A stretch of 46,053 bases of DNA from the IMG/VR virus record IMGVR_UViG_3300035698_002283, positions 1 through 46,053 of that record; one strand, given 5' to 3'. The notes beneath the pieces were generated by a model. The model saw only the letters and a program-made list of their open reading frames with translations. It was not told the DNA's origin and did not search any database. A program made the position numbers and the translations under genes. Position 1 is the stretch's first letter; the number at the start of each line of letters is the position of its first letter. This stretch comes from a virus. This document shows positions 30,614-38,975 of this stretch, piece after piece.

Positions 30614-32032
30614 TTACTGAGCTCCTACTTCGATCCCTGCGGAGGCTGCTAGAATAATAGCCTTAACTGGATCAGTTATCTTTAATTTAAACGTCATTGA
30701 CCGGGCTCTTCCTAGCCTTGTCCATACAGCACGTTCGTCATAAACACCTATCTTACCTGGTGATCTCCACATCTCATTACCATAGGTATTTCCACCATCT
30801 TTACTGACGGATAACATATACTTCGGATCCGACCCCTGTCCAGTATTAAGACCGACGCCTCTCTCGAAATCTATAACAAGATTATATACGGAAAAGATTC
30901 TCTTCTCTAAGGCTACGTGTTGTGTAATCCTAGTTCTCGTAATAACTGCCCCATCTTCAGTATATGTATCCCCGTCTAGTTGGTATATAGTTCCTGATGT
31001 GTAGTCTCCTACAAAGTGTTTACCATATACATTAGCGTAACAATTAGCTCTCCAACGTGTGTGGATCGTGTCTGCAAAAGAACTTCTCTCATGCCATGTT
31101 CCGGTTAATGCGTCATATACCCATGTAACTCCTTCAGTAGGGAATGTTAAGGCGTAGAACAGATGTCCTTCATGCCCGTACGTTATTGCAAATGCATCGC
31201 TGACGGTGTTATAGGTGCTAATCTGGTATGATATAGCTGGTGTACTAATTACCTGTGGAGTGAAGCCATTCGCTTTCACTATGGATAAACTGCCATTTCT
31301 ATCTTGGGCTAACCAGAACAATGTATTGTCAATCTTGCTGACACTAGCCTTGGCAGGTGTACCCATGTCGATAAATACACCATCAATCCTGGCAAATGGA
31401 AACGATGATCCTGCATTGTACCAAATCTCAGTCGTTCTATCTCCAAACAACCATAGTTGTCTATTGTCCGAGTAACAAGTCTGTAAGTTATCAGGGACAC
31501 CTTCGGCTGATGCGAAGTCTAATGTATCCCACGTGAGACCATCTAGTAGTCTACTAATTCTAAATCGTCCAGTATCTGGTTCATTGGTTATAAAGAATCC
31601 ATCCTGAGCTGTAACAGTCTCTGTTCCATCTGGGAAGTCACTATCTGTAATTACTGTGAAAATAGTAGAAGTTGGGATATATGAGTATCCATTGGTCCCA
31701 TCTACGACGAGTAGCTCATCGTCAACAGAGGCTATAGATACTAAACCGGTCGTGCTATTCAACGAACCTAGGCTTGTGGCTGTACCTGTACTACTGATAG
31801 AATAAAGTGTGTCTGACATAACAGCATAGAGGATACCCTTATGCTCATGCATAGCTCGCATGCTATTAGAGGTACCGCCGGGTGTGGAGAAACTAATCAG
31901 ACCAGGCGTAGGCATAAGAGCCGTAGCTGTGCCATCTGCTCCTTGCTCTAAGTACCAGTTAATACATTGCTGTGTGCTCTGGTCTTTTGATTTTGATTCG
32001 TAAGCTGGGCCTACGATTGGTAGTTGTGCCAT
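30614..32032 (-). CDS. Packaged-DNA stabilisation protein, P22 gp10-like
   Basis: 472 aa. The N-terminus (QLPIVGPAYESKSKDQSTQQ, CINWYLEQ, LMPTPGLI) and the following beta-propeller-like repeats of the type GILYAVMSDTLYSI match the gp10 tail hub family. In P22 this protein closes the portal channel and anchors the tailspike. It follows the gp4-like gene directly. No disruption seen. Confidence 0.9.
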   Translation of the reverse strand: MAQLPIVGPAYESKSKDQSTQQCINWYLEQGADGTATALMPTPGLISFSTPGGTSNSMRAMHEHKGILYAVMSDTLYSISSTGTATSLGSLNSTTGLVSIASVDDELLVVDGTNGYSYIPTSTIFTVITDSDFPDGTETVTAQDGFFITNEPDTGRFRISRLLDGLTWDTLDFASAEGVPDNLQTCYSDNRQLWLFGDRTTEIWYNAGSSFPFARIDGVFIDMGTPAKASVSKIDNTLFWLAQDRNGSLSIVKANGFTPQVISTPAISYQISTYNTVSDAFAITYGHEGHLFYALTFPTEGVTWVYDALTGTWHERSSFADTIHTRWRANCYANVYGKHFVGDYTSGTIYQLDGDTYTEDGAVITRTRITQHVALEKRIFSVYNLVIDFERGVGLNTGQGSDPKYMLSVSKDGGNTYGNEMWRSPGKIGVYDERAVWTRLGRARSMTFKLKITDPVKAIILAASAGIEVGAQ

Positions 32033-32967
32033 TAGTCAAATCTCCGGTCTGGAGTCACACTTAGTGATCCATTCTCATTATCCCACATCTTAATCTCTTC
32101 GAGCATCTGTAATGCCATCGGTGCAATCATTTGTATTGCCTTCTGATCTTTACCAAACATTGGTGCTAAGCGTACTGCTAGGTTATATGTCAACGCTTCT
32201 AACCACTCCGGGGGGAAATCAGGGGTGTTGCTAGACGTATCAAAGTCTTCAATACTTCTTGAGTATGTTAATTTCAATGAATAATCTATAGCATCAGGGG
32301 CTGGCCAGAGTCTTAAGGTTCCAGTGGATAGTTGTGGATCATAGTAATATGAAACGGGCTGTCCTTGGCTAGTCTTATCTGGTAGTCCGAAATACTCAGA
32401 ACGTGATATAGAATTGAGTATTCTATCATATCCAGAGTCAGAATGCAACCTAATGCTTGATATCTCTAGAGGACGCCCCATAGCCGTAGTATAACTATAC
32501 ACGTTGTTGCCACTAGCAGCCGCACTGGTGAGAGCATCAGTAATGGTAATTTGTAGTGCACTATCCACACTAACGATTGTTGTATCTTCATAAGTTCCAT
32601 CTGTTAATTCTATTAATACTATATCAGCTGCTGTCATTCCTGTAGAGCTTGTAACACTCAATACGGTCTGCCCTGACGCCTCCGCAGCACTTAAGGTGGT
32701 TGACACCGAGGTATTAGCTGCATCTGATCCCGGCAAGCTATATGACTCAGTGCCCTTTATAACGAACAGAGAAGCCTCTTGGTGAGTCCAAAGATGTACA
32801 CCCTGGCCTTGCCATGCCTTTACCATAGAATTCAACACACGCGCTGCTAGAGCTGTGTCTGAACTGTCTACTGATTCCTCAGATCCTACAGCACCTAAGA
32901 TAATAAGGGCATCCTTAATTATCTCGTTCCGTGTTAAATTGAAGTCCGTACTTCCTGATGTTGCCAT
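32032..32967 (-). CDS. Head completion/adaptor protein, P22 gp4-like
   Basis: 311 aa. The start (LTRNEIIKDALIILGAVG), AARVLNSMVKAWQGQGVHLWT and the C-terminal EWLEALTYNLAVRLAPMFG are typical of the gp4-type head-to-tail adaptor that binds under the portal. The middle (about 80-160) contains an inserted beta-rich block (SVTSSTGMTAADIVLIELTDG). P22 gp4 is 166 aa with muramidase activity; this protein is longer and I see no proof of that activity. Confidence 0.85.
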   Translation of the reverse strand: MATSGSTDFNLTRNEIIKDALIILGAVGSEESVDSSDTALAARVLNSMVKAWQGQGVHLWTHQEASLFVIKGTESYSLPGSDAANTSVSTTLSAAEASGQTVLSVTSSTGMTAADIVLIELTDGTYEDTTIVSVDSALQITITDALTSAAASGNNVYSYTTAMGRPLEISSIRLHSDSGYDRILNSISRSEYFGLPDKTSQGQPVSYYYDPQLSTGTLRLWPAPDAIDYSLKLTYSRSIEDFDTSSNTPDFPPEWLEALTYNLAVRLAPMFGKDQKAIQMIAPMALQMLEEIKMWDNENGSLSVTPDRRFD

Positions 32968-33248
32968 TATACTATATCCTCTTCGCTTAATCCTTCTCCA
33001 AATTTATCCGTCGGCTCTGGCCTAGGATCTACCGGTACTCTGTTCTCACTTGTTGGTGTGCTGCTTACTTCGTCCTGTGGGTGCCTTGGATCCCAACATT
33101 TATTACACACCAATACGTTATCCCAACGTTTCTTCGCATCCCCTCTCTTAACGGTTCCTGCGCACACTGTACACCAAACGTTATAACTACCCTTCTTAAA
33201 CCAGGACCTAGGGTTGTAGATGCTGCTTCTAGGGTTTCTTGCTGACAT
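32967..33248 (-). CDS. Phage zinc-ribbon protein, copy 1
   Basis: 93 aa from ATG 33248 (MSARNPRSS), chosen because GGGAGG is 9 bases upstream. WCTVC and VCNKCW supply two CxxC pairs, followed by DPRHPQDEV. WFKKGSYNVWC and CW-x-x-RHPQD are typical of a small zinc protein seen before head-completion genes in many phages. It is paralogous to the next gene upstream. Probably structural or an assembly factor; unproven. Confidence 0.75.
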   Translation of the reverse strand: MSARNPRSSIYNPRSWFKKGSYNVWCTVCAGTVKRGDAKKRWDNVLVCNKCWDPRHPQDEVSSTPTSENRVPVDPRPEPTDKFGEGLSEEDIV

Positions 33249-33249
33249 T

Positions 33250-33531
33250 TTATGCATCCTCCCAATTAGTATCTTTTACTTCCCAAACTGATTGTTGTGT
33301 CTCCCAGACTATATTATCACTGTCAAAAAGGAGAGCTGGCTCTAGGCGGATCTGACTACCATCTATTGTATAGTTATCCGTAGGAACCGGGAACTTCTCA
33401 TCTCTGATGTTCTTAGACTCCCAACACTCAGTACACATCCGATGCCCTGTCCATTCCATACGAGTTCTCTCAGCTCTGACGCTGTGCCCGCATCGGTCGC
33501 AGGTTACGTTGTAACTACCCTTCCTATACAT
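33250..33531 (-). CDS. Phage zinc-ribbon protein, copy 2
   Basis: 93 aa. The start MYRKGSYNVTCDRCGHSVRA with later RMCTECWESKNIRDEKF gives two CxxC pairs spaced like those of the neighbouring protein. The C-terminal half differs and is Trp-rich (DNIVWETQQSVWEVKDTNW). The tandem pair suggests duplication. It overlaps the upstream 95-aa gene by 8 bases. Confidence 0.75.
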   Translation of the reverse strand: MYRKGSYNVTCDRCGHSVRAERTRMEWTGHRMCTECWESKNIRDEKFPVPTDNYTIDGSQIRLEPALLFDSDNIVWETQQSVWEVKDTNWEDA

Positions 33532-33811
33532 CTTTAGGCTTCGGATACTTTTCTTTAACCGCCTGGATCAAAGCGAACATCGGGTCAGAAGACTCAACGC
33601 TAGCCAGGATCTTCCATAGGGAATCTAATTGATCACCGATAGATGGGTACTCTTTAGCCCGATCATCACGATACTTTAATTTATCCATATATAATTTCTT
33701 GGCAGCTTCGGCCTTAACCCAGCCTGCTCGCACTTTCTTTTCTTCTGACGATGTTAGGTATTTCTTCTTACCATTCACCATCTTATGTAATCTATTTTTT
33801 CTTACTGCCAT
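33524..33811 (-). CDS. Small virion-associated protein with YPSIGDQLDSLW motif
   Basis: 95 aa. A basic N-terminal half (KNRLHKMVNGKKKYLT) is followed by AKEYPSIGDQLDSLWK and AVKEKYPKP. The YPS-x-x-DQLD-x-LW motif is known from small phage proteins near tail genes, including XkdW-like ones, of unclear function. It sits between a fibre gene and the zinc-ribbon pair. Confidence 0.7.
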   Translation of the reverse strand: MAVRKNRLHKMVNGKKKYLTSSEEKKVRAGWVKAEAAKKLYMDKLKYRDDRAKEYPSIGDQLDSLWKILASVESSDPMFALIQAVKEKYPKPKDV

Positions 33812-33821
33812 TCTATTTCTC

Positions 33822-35888
33822 CTATGAATCAGTTAATTTGTAGAGGCGTACTGTACCGGTGCTGATATTCCCAGTACTAAAGTATAGTCGGACTGCGTCT
33901 ACGTTAGTTGTTGCGCCCGCATTGCCATCATCAGATGTCATCCCCCCTACCCAGAGTGTTACTAAATCCCCGAAACCATTTTGATATACGACTGTGGCAT
34001 CTATAGTCATTGGCGAACCAGTCACACCTAGTACCCTTAGATGTATAAAACCAGATAGCCCGTATGTCCCTACAGCTGACGTCACCCCGACAGTGTCTAG
34101 ATTTAAATCAATCTCAGTAGCTGATTGGTCATTATCAATAATCTCAGTACTACCAGATACACCTTGTCCGTTGTACATATAATTAAGAGCTTCAAAAGTC
34201 GTCCCATTGTCATCACTGGCTCTTAAATATAAACGTGCACCAGATGTTGCCGGATCTACCTGATCCAGAGCTAGCATGTAGACTGCCCCAGATAAATCGG
34301 TAAAATCTATGGTAGCGGATGAACTAGCTGTCGTTGATGATACGAATGACCAAGCCCCACCGCCACCACCTGCTGCCTGGAAGGTAGGGGGTGCTCCAGC
34401 ACCGTTACTTGTTAATACGTGTGTCGATGTACCTGCTGCTACGGCTGCGGGTGCTCCTGCGGCATCCCATGTGATCAGCTCACCATCTGTGCCATTAGCT
34501 AAATCAGCTATGTCTATGTTAGAAATGCTGTTTCCTGTTCCGTTAGCGTCTATGGTCTTATTAGTGAATGTGGTAGTAGACGCTGCTGTGGCGTACGTCT
34601 GTAAATCTGATATGTCTGCCTCAGCCACTGTGATAGTATTAGATGCTGTATCTATAGTCTTATTGGTTAAGGTGTCTGTTGTTGCCTTACCTACTAATGT
34701 GTCTGTTGCTGCTGGTAGTGTTACGGTTGTTGTTCCTGCTACTGCTGTTGCATCTATAATAGTTGTACCACTTGTTGTACCTGCAACGATAAGCTTTCCA
34801 ACTGCTCCGGCTGACCCATATGTCTTAGCTCCTGTTACAGTTTGAACATCATTCAGTACCATGTCCCCTGAGCCTGCTGCTGCCTGCCAACTACATGTTC
34901 CATCTCCATCTTCTCTTAAGAACTTACTACCCCCTGCTTCCCCTGTTGACAGGATTGCTGTACCTTCTGGTGTCTGAGCGTCTGCGTTAACTGTTAGTGT
35001 ATCTCCTGACATCGCGGTAGTAACGTTTGTACCACCAGCTACCGTAAGGGTATCCCCTGGTGTCATACCAGTGCTTCCAGTATCCCCAGCGACTGTAGTA
35101 TCTGAGACTACAAAGTCCATATCCCCGGTCACGTCTTGGTAGGTAACTGCGATCCCTGTCTTGGTACCGCCTGTGGCCGCTAAAGGGCCTGCGATATCTT
35201 CTACTTCTTCATTCGTTAGTGTGGCTGTGATATAGCCTTCATCATTTGCCCATTGTGAGTTAGAACCTGTCTTATTAGTAAGAGCATCACTACTACTTGC
35301 TGTTATATAGCTTTCATCATTTGTCCATTGTGAGTTAGAACCTGTCTTATTAGTAAGAGCATCACTACTACTTGCTGTTATATACGCCCCAAGGTCAGTG
35401 ATATCAGCTTCAACGTGTGTATGACTAGTTGCTGCAATACCAGCTTCCGCTAGTGTTTGGTTTATCCACGCTGAACCATTCCACTTGAGGATCTCGCCGG
35501 ATGTATTACTCGTGATTGTAACATCTGAGATATCCCCTAGTGCCGTAATGGTTATGGAAGAATATGATAGCTGCCCGGCTCCGTCTGTAACGATTGCCTG
35601 GCCATTCGTGCCATCTGCTTGTGGCCAACTCTGGCCGTCTAATACGATACTGCCTGTACCGTCAGGGGTGATGGTTATGTCACCGTTAGTGTCTGCTGAG
35701 ATAATAGCATTACCGTTAATGTTAATGTTGTCTACTTGGATCTCTGCTGAGGATATGCTTAGCGCTGACTCAGTTCCCTGGCCATCCTCTACTACGCGTA
35801 AGGTTGCATCGACACCTGAATTGCCGTTACTTACCTGGAGAAGATCCTTGTACGTGTTCTTAATTTTCTTACCGGTTAAGTCTGCCAT
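33822..35888 (-). CDS. Large fibre protein C with TLTNKT repeats
   Basis: 688 aa. The N-terminal part has the DVNGNAI / GDITITPDGTG / LDGQSWPQADGT module shared with the fibres at 22816 and 24231. The middle carries repeats of DALTNKTGSNSQW and TLTNKTID. A C-terminal beta domain (about 520-688) resembles that of fibre A (SSTTASSSATIDF). A 75-bp tandem repeat (35231-35380) encodes 25 residues twice. It lies apart from the other fibres, between capsid and head-completion genes, so it may be a capsid- or neck-attached fibre. Confidence 0.8.
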   Translation of the reverse strand: MADLTGKKIKNTYKDLLQVSNGNSGVDATLRVVEDGQGTESALSISSAEIQVDNININGNAIISADTNGDITITPDGTGSIVLDGQSWPQADGTNGQAIVTDGAGQLSYSSITITALGDISDVTITSNTSGEILKWNGSAWINQTLAEAGIAATSHTHVEADITDLGAYITASSSDALTNKTGSNSQWTNDESYITASSSDALTNKTGSNSQWANDEGYITATLTNEEVEDIAGPLAATGGTKTGIAVTYQDVTGDMDFVVSDTTVAGDTGSTGMTPGDTLTVAGGTNVTTAMSGDTLTVNADAQTPEGTAILSTGEAGGSKFLREDGDGTCSWQAAAGSGDMVLNDVQTVTGAKTYGSAGAVGKLIVAGTTSGTTIIDATAVAGTTTVTLPAATDTLVGKATTDTLTNKTIDTASNTITVAEADISDLQTYATAASTTTFTNKTIDANGTGNSISNIDIADLANGTDGELITWDAAGAPAAVAAGTSTHVLTSNGAGAPPTFQAAGGGGGAWSFVSSTTASSSATIDFTDLSGAVYMLALDQVDPATSGARLYLRASDDNGTTFEALNYMYNGQGVSGSTEIIDNDQSATEIDLNLDTVGVTSAVGTYGLSGFIHLRVLGVTGSPMTIDATVVYQNGFGDLVTLWVGGMTSDDGNAGATTNVDAVRLYFSTGNISTGTVRLYKLTDS
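35231..35380 (-). repeat. 75-bp tandem repeat within fibre C
   Basis: Units 35231-35305 and 35306-35380 differ at only a few positions and encode about 25 residues each (YITASSSDALTNKT and onward). High DNA identity implies a recent in-frame duplication and a site where copy number may vary. Confidence 0.85.
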
Positions 35889-35902
35889 CTAAAAGACTCC
35901 TA

Positions 35903-36298
35903 TTATCGCTGTTCTACTTCTAAGATTATATGCAGCTCATCTAGATCCGCAAGTTTGGTTGTAGTTAGTACTATGTCCCCTGTTACCCCGGCCCCGCCTG
36001 GATTAGAGATTCCACCAAGATGTTCATAACTATGTGTCCCGGCATTATCACCAAGCCCCATAGAGGTAATAGGTGTGTTTGTTGTTGCGTCAAACTCTAT
36101 ACGCAATGATCCCCCATAGGATCCTGAAGTATGTATTGCGGATACTTTGCCCTTTGTAACATCGGCAATGAAATCTGAGTTATTGTATATAATTAAACCT
36201 GTTTCTTCTGAACCATCTGAGATGATATGAATTGAGCGGATGACTCTCTTTGTTGAAGCGTCTCCGTATAATGTTCGTTGTGTAATTGTATTTGGCAT
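35903..36298 (-). CDS. Hypothetical virion protein, 131 aa
   Basis: A beta-rich protein beginning MPNTITQRTLYGDASTKRV and ending LDELHIILEVEQR. There is no membrane span and no cysteine. It lies between a capsid-associated gene and fibre C in the late operon, downstream of the hairpin at 36324. Probably structural, for example a decoration or fibre-attachment protein; unproven. Confidence 0.7.
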   Translation of the reverse strand: MPNTITQRTLYGDASTKRVIRSIHIISDGSEETGLIIYNNSDFIADVTKGKVSAIHTSGSYGGSLRIEFDATTNTPITSMGLGDNAGTHSYEHLGGISNPGGAGVTGDIVLTTTKLADLDELHIILEVEQR

Positions 36299-36323
36299 TC
36301 TTTTAATTCTCCTGTAAAGAAGA

Positions 36324-36343
36324 CCCCCGGCGATCGCCAGAGG
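36324..36343 (-). terminator. Intercistronic hairpin, possible partial terminator
   Basis: On the minus strand CCTCTGGC and GCCGGGGG form an 8-bp stem (two G-U pairs) around GATC, followed by TCTTCTTT. It lies between the gene at 36358 and the gene at 35903. It probably lowers or processes transcription past the capsid genes. Confidence 0.55.
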
Positions 36344-36357
36344 TTCCTTATTAACTG

Positions 36358-36858
36358 TTATGAACCACCTTCGTAATCGGTAGCTAGTGCGGACGCGCCT
36401 ACAATAGATTTACCACTTGAAGGATGAACGACAATAAAGCGTTCCCCGGCTGTGTTAGCTGAGTCTACTAAAAGTAGAGTAGCTATGCCAGTAGCGGCGG
36501 TTGTAATTGTTACATGCTTCTTAGCTGTAAGAACTGAAAGAATTGATCCCGTTACTGCGGTTAAAGCACCTGATGCTGATGTAGAGGTTAAGACCCCGCC
36601 AATATCGTCATCAGTAATAAATACTTCTAACTTATGTACCGCATCAATTGCTACACCGGCTCCGTCTACTACGGTTAAAGTAGCCTCAATGCCGTCTGTA
36701 GTTGCACTGGCCTCGTAAGCAATTGTTACATTACTAACTGCATCGTCTAGTGTGTTTAATTCGGCGGCTGTCGCTGTTACCAACGTGCCTGCTAGTTTAA
36801 GACCGATGGTTGATCCATCATGATCTTTTAAGTCTACACTTTTTTGAAATGTACTCAT
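36358..36858 (-). CDS. Capsid-associated beta-rich protein, 166 aa
   Basis: It begins MSTFQKSVDLKDHDGST and has GLKLAGTLVTATAAELNTLD, a stretch common in phage head and fibre proteins. An Ig-like part follows (ATLTVVDGAGVAIDAVHKLE). It follows the capsid gene after a hairpin-rich spacer. Likely a head decoration or structural protein. The exact role is unknown. Confidence 0.7.
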   Translation of the reverse strand: MSTFQKSVDLKDHDGSTIGLKLAGTLVTATAAELNTLDDAVSNVTIAYEASATTDGIEATLTVVDGAGVAIDAVHKLEVFITDDDIGGVLTSTSASGALTAVTGSILSVLTAKKHVTITTAATGIATLLLVDSANTAGERFIVVHPSSGKSIVGASALATDYEGGS

Positions 36859-36879
36859 GTTTATTTCTCCTGTCTAAGT

Positions 36880-36964
36880 CTTGGTTCCTTCCAAGTCGCT
36901 TTTCGTACTGTTTAAAGATAAATGGTTATGGGGACGAAGCTCGATCCTTGAGCCTCACCCATTT
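36880..36964 (-). promoter_or_regulatory. Hairpin-rich spacer after the capsid gene
   Basis: Two hairpins lie in the spacer behind the capsid gene. AAATGG (36920-36925) pairs with CCATTT (36959-36964) enclosing GCTC/GAGC, and CTTGG (36880-36884) pairs with CCAAG (36891-36895). They could stabilise the capsid mRNA or cause partial termination, a common way to raise capsid output. Confidence 0.45.
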
Positions 36965-36984
36965 CCATAGTTAGAGGGCTAAGC

Positions 36985-37896
36985 TTACGCTGCGCCTTCT
37001 GAACAAAATATACCGCGTGGATCTGTCCAACCAATTGTAAACCTCATTGAGGCTAAGAATTTAGCGTTGAACGTATCGAAGTCATTGTCACTTTCGATTG
37101 AAAGAGGACGGCGATCAAGATACTTAAGACCATCCGCTACGTCAGTTTTAATAAACCAAGCATCGGTATCTGTTAAGTGGTGGTTGACTACGATTCCGCC
37201 TGGAAGCATACCCATATCCTTAATAGCATTAGCATCATTATCGGACACTGAAACACGAAGATTACTCTTCAAGATTCGGTGAGCAATGAACTCTAGCTCT
37301 TTAGGGATGACGAGTTTCATGCCTTTAGCACTCATACGTAAACCACGGTTATCACGGAAATCACCAAGATCGATGAATGCCTGTTCCAAGGCTGCCTCAG
37401 AAAGGTCAGCAGGAGTGGTTAACTCATTACGTAGATCTTGTGCTAGGGTTGGATGAACTGAAGAACTAAGTTCTACACCATCGCCGCCTAAGTAACTTGA
37501 ACTAAATGCTCTGTTAAGAACGTTAGCTGCAACGATTTCTCTGGTTTGAATCATGCCGCGTTTAAGGGCACGTGTCATTTTTTCTGCTCTAACTTCGGCT
37601 TGATTGTCTTCAATCATTTCCCGTGTTACGATAAAACCATTCGCACGTGTTACGTGTGTATAGCGTTTAGTGTAACCTTGTCCCATGTCGTCATAAGAGA
37701 CGGCTGAGCCTTCAGGTTTGATTTTAGCAAGACCGAGTCCTGACATCAAAACATCTTCTTCGTAGTTACGATCACTAGAAGACACATCAAAGATTTTAGA
37801 ATAAACCTCTGGATGCTCCTTGTATTCGTCTCCGAACCATGCATTGATTCCAGGTAGTAAAGCTTTGGCAAAGTTGCCAGTGGATATTACACCCAT
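36985..37896 (-). CDS. Major capsid protein, HK97 fold
   Basis: 303 aa. It begins MGVISTGNFAKALLPGINAWFG. The N-terminal arm, YTHVTRANGFIVTREMIEDNQ, an E-loop-like region, and the C-terminal FDTFNAKFLASMRFTIGWTDPRGIF suit the Mu gpT-like branch of HK97-type capsids. It lies two genes after the scaffold gene and next to the decoration-like protein, and hairpins follow its stop. P22 coat protein is larger (430 aa); no inserted I-domain is seen here. Confidence 0.85.
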   Translation of the reverse strand: MGVISTGNFAKALLPGINAWFGDEYKEHPEVYSKIFDVSSSDRNYEEDVLMSGLGLAKIKPEGSAVSYDDMGQGYTKRYTHVTRANGFIVTREMIEDNQAEVRAEKMTRALKRGMIQTREIVAANVLNRAFSSSYLGGDGVELSSSVHPTLAQDLRNELTTPADLSEAALEQAFIDLGDFRDNRGLRMSAKGMKLVIPKELEFIAHRILKSNLRVSVSDNDANAIKDMGMLPGGIVVNHHLTDTDAWFIKTDVADGLKYLDRRPLSIESDNDFDTFNAKFLASMRFTIGWTDPRGIFCSEGAA

Positions 37897-37923
37897 TTTA
37901 TATTACTCCTTTAGTAGTTAAGA

Positions 37924-38481
37924 TTAAACGCCTGCTGACTCACCGTCTGCATAAGCGTGCTGTGACCATGAACATTCTACGATAGCATCAGCACCGATTT
38001 CATTATCAGGCTGTTTAGCTAAACGTCTCATGTGCATATGTAGTGCACCGGTTGTAGCTTTAGTACTGAGCAGTAATTCCATTTTGGAACGTCCAGTTAC
38101 GGTACTTCCTTCTGTGAAACCAAGGTCAGCATTCAGTCCAAAATCAGTCGCGGCTAGTGTGCCGTTTACTTGCATTTCAAACGATAAGCTTGGTGAATCT
38201 GCTACCAAAAGGTATACAGCATCGCCGGACTTTTTATACAGCTGAGAATCGAGCCTATCTTTGCTTACTTCCATTCCGACTACTACGCCGACTGGGATTA
38301 AACTAGCAGTACACGCGATAACTGAAGGAACACCTTCTGTATCTGCTGTACCTTCTAGGGCTACAATATCACCAATATATAAAGCATCAGCAACGTTACA
38401 GTAATATCTATTTACATGAATATTACCTCCGCCCTCACGACGGATCGGTTTTGCACCGAAGGCATTGTCTAAGTTTGCCAT
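37924..38481 (-). CDS. Probable capsid decoration protein, 185 aa
   Basis: The sequence MANLDNAFGAKPIRREGGG, then YIGDIVALEGTA, GVVVGMEVSKDRLDSQLYK and AKQPDNEIGADA follows a pattern common in phages directly upstream of the capsid gene. It is beta-rich and resembles DUF2190-type head proteins in layout. Probably a decoration or minor head protein. Function inferred from position. Confidence 0.7.
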   Translation of the reverse strand: MANLDNAFGAKPIRREGGGNIHVNRYYCNVADALYIGDIVALEGTADTEGVPSVIACTASLIPVGVVVGMEVSKDRLDSQLYKKSGDAVYLLVADSPSLSFEMQVNGTLAATDFGLNADLGFTEGSTVTGRSKMELLLSTKATTGALHMHMRRLAKQPDNEIGADAIVECSWSQHAYADGESAGV

Positions 38482-38511
38482 TTTAAGTTACTCCTTTAAT
38501 AATTAAATTAA

Positions 38512-38535
38512 CCTTAACATACCATTATGCTAAGG
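38512..38535 (-). terminator. Intercistronic hairpin upstream of the decoration gene
   Basis: On the minus strand CCTTA-x-CAT pairs with ATG-x-TAAGG, followed by the T-rich TTAATTTAATTATT. It separates the gene at 38544 from the decoration and capsid genes and may act as a weak terminator or processing site. Confidence 0.45.
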
Positions 38536-38543
38536 CCTCCATT

Positions 38544-38975
38544 CTACGTGCCTCGTTTTTCCTCTACGGACATGGATCCATAAGTCTCTGAAGTCTGGGC
38601 TGGTTTCATTTGGTTTTCAATCTCATCGATCTCCACCTCTTTAGCCGCCTTTCCTTCATAGAACAACTCTTCTGGAATTTCCATTAAGATAGCTGTGATC
38701 TCATGACCACCACCGTCTACGCCAACCTTCTTAGTAATCGCATTACTAAATGAGCCGCCGCCTTGGCTTGTTCCTTCAAGTTCCTTATCTAGAACTGATC
38801 CACTTTTTTCTTTTACTCTAGGTTTATAGCCCATGTCCATTAACTCTTCAACGTTACCTAATTGGTCGTTTGCCCAGCGTTGTTTAAACCCTGGTCGAGC
38901 GATGGAGTATAACTTGCCTTTTCTAGCTAGTCTTTTTCTCACTGGTCTACTTACTACTCTTTTCTTACTTGTCAT
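38544..38975 (-). CDS. Hypothetical head-assembly protein, 143 aa
   Basis: A very basic N-terminus (about 1-22: KKRVVSRPVRKRLARKGK) precedes RPGFKQRWANDQLGNVEELMDMGYKP, a motif I recall from proteins next to phage scaffold genes. The C-terminal part is acidic. It overlaps the scaffold gene by 11 bases. Its assembly role is inferred from location only. Confidence 0.7.
   Translation of the reverse strand: MTSKKRVVSRPVRKRLARKGKLYSIARPGFKQRWANDQLGNVEELMDMGYKPRVKEKSGSVLDKELEGTSQGGGSFSNAITKKVGVDGGGHEITAILMEIPEELFYEGKAAKEVEIDEIENQMKPAQTSETYGSMSVEEKRGT

Noticed and set aside
34309-34845. 178-aa plus-strand frame opposite fibre C
   Set aside because: A shadow of the low-complexity Thr/Ala-rich fibre repeats; Val/Ala-rich and without a ribosome-binding site.
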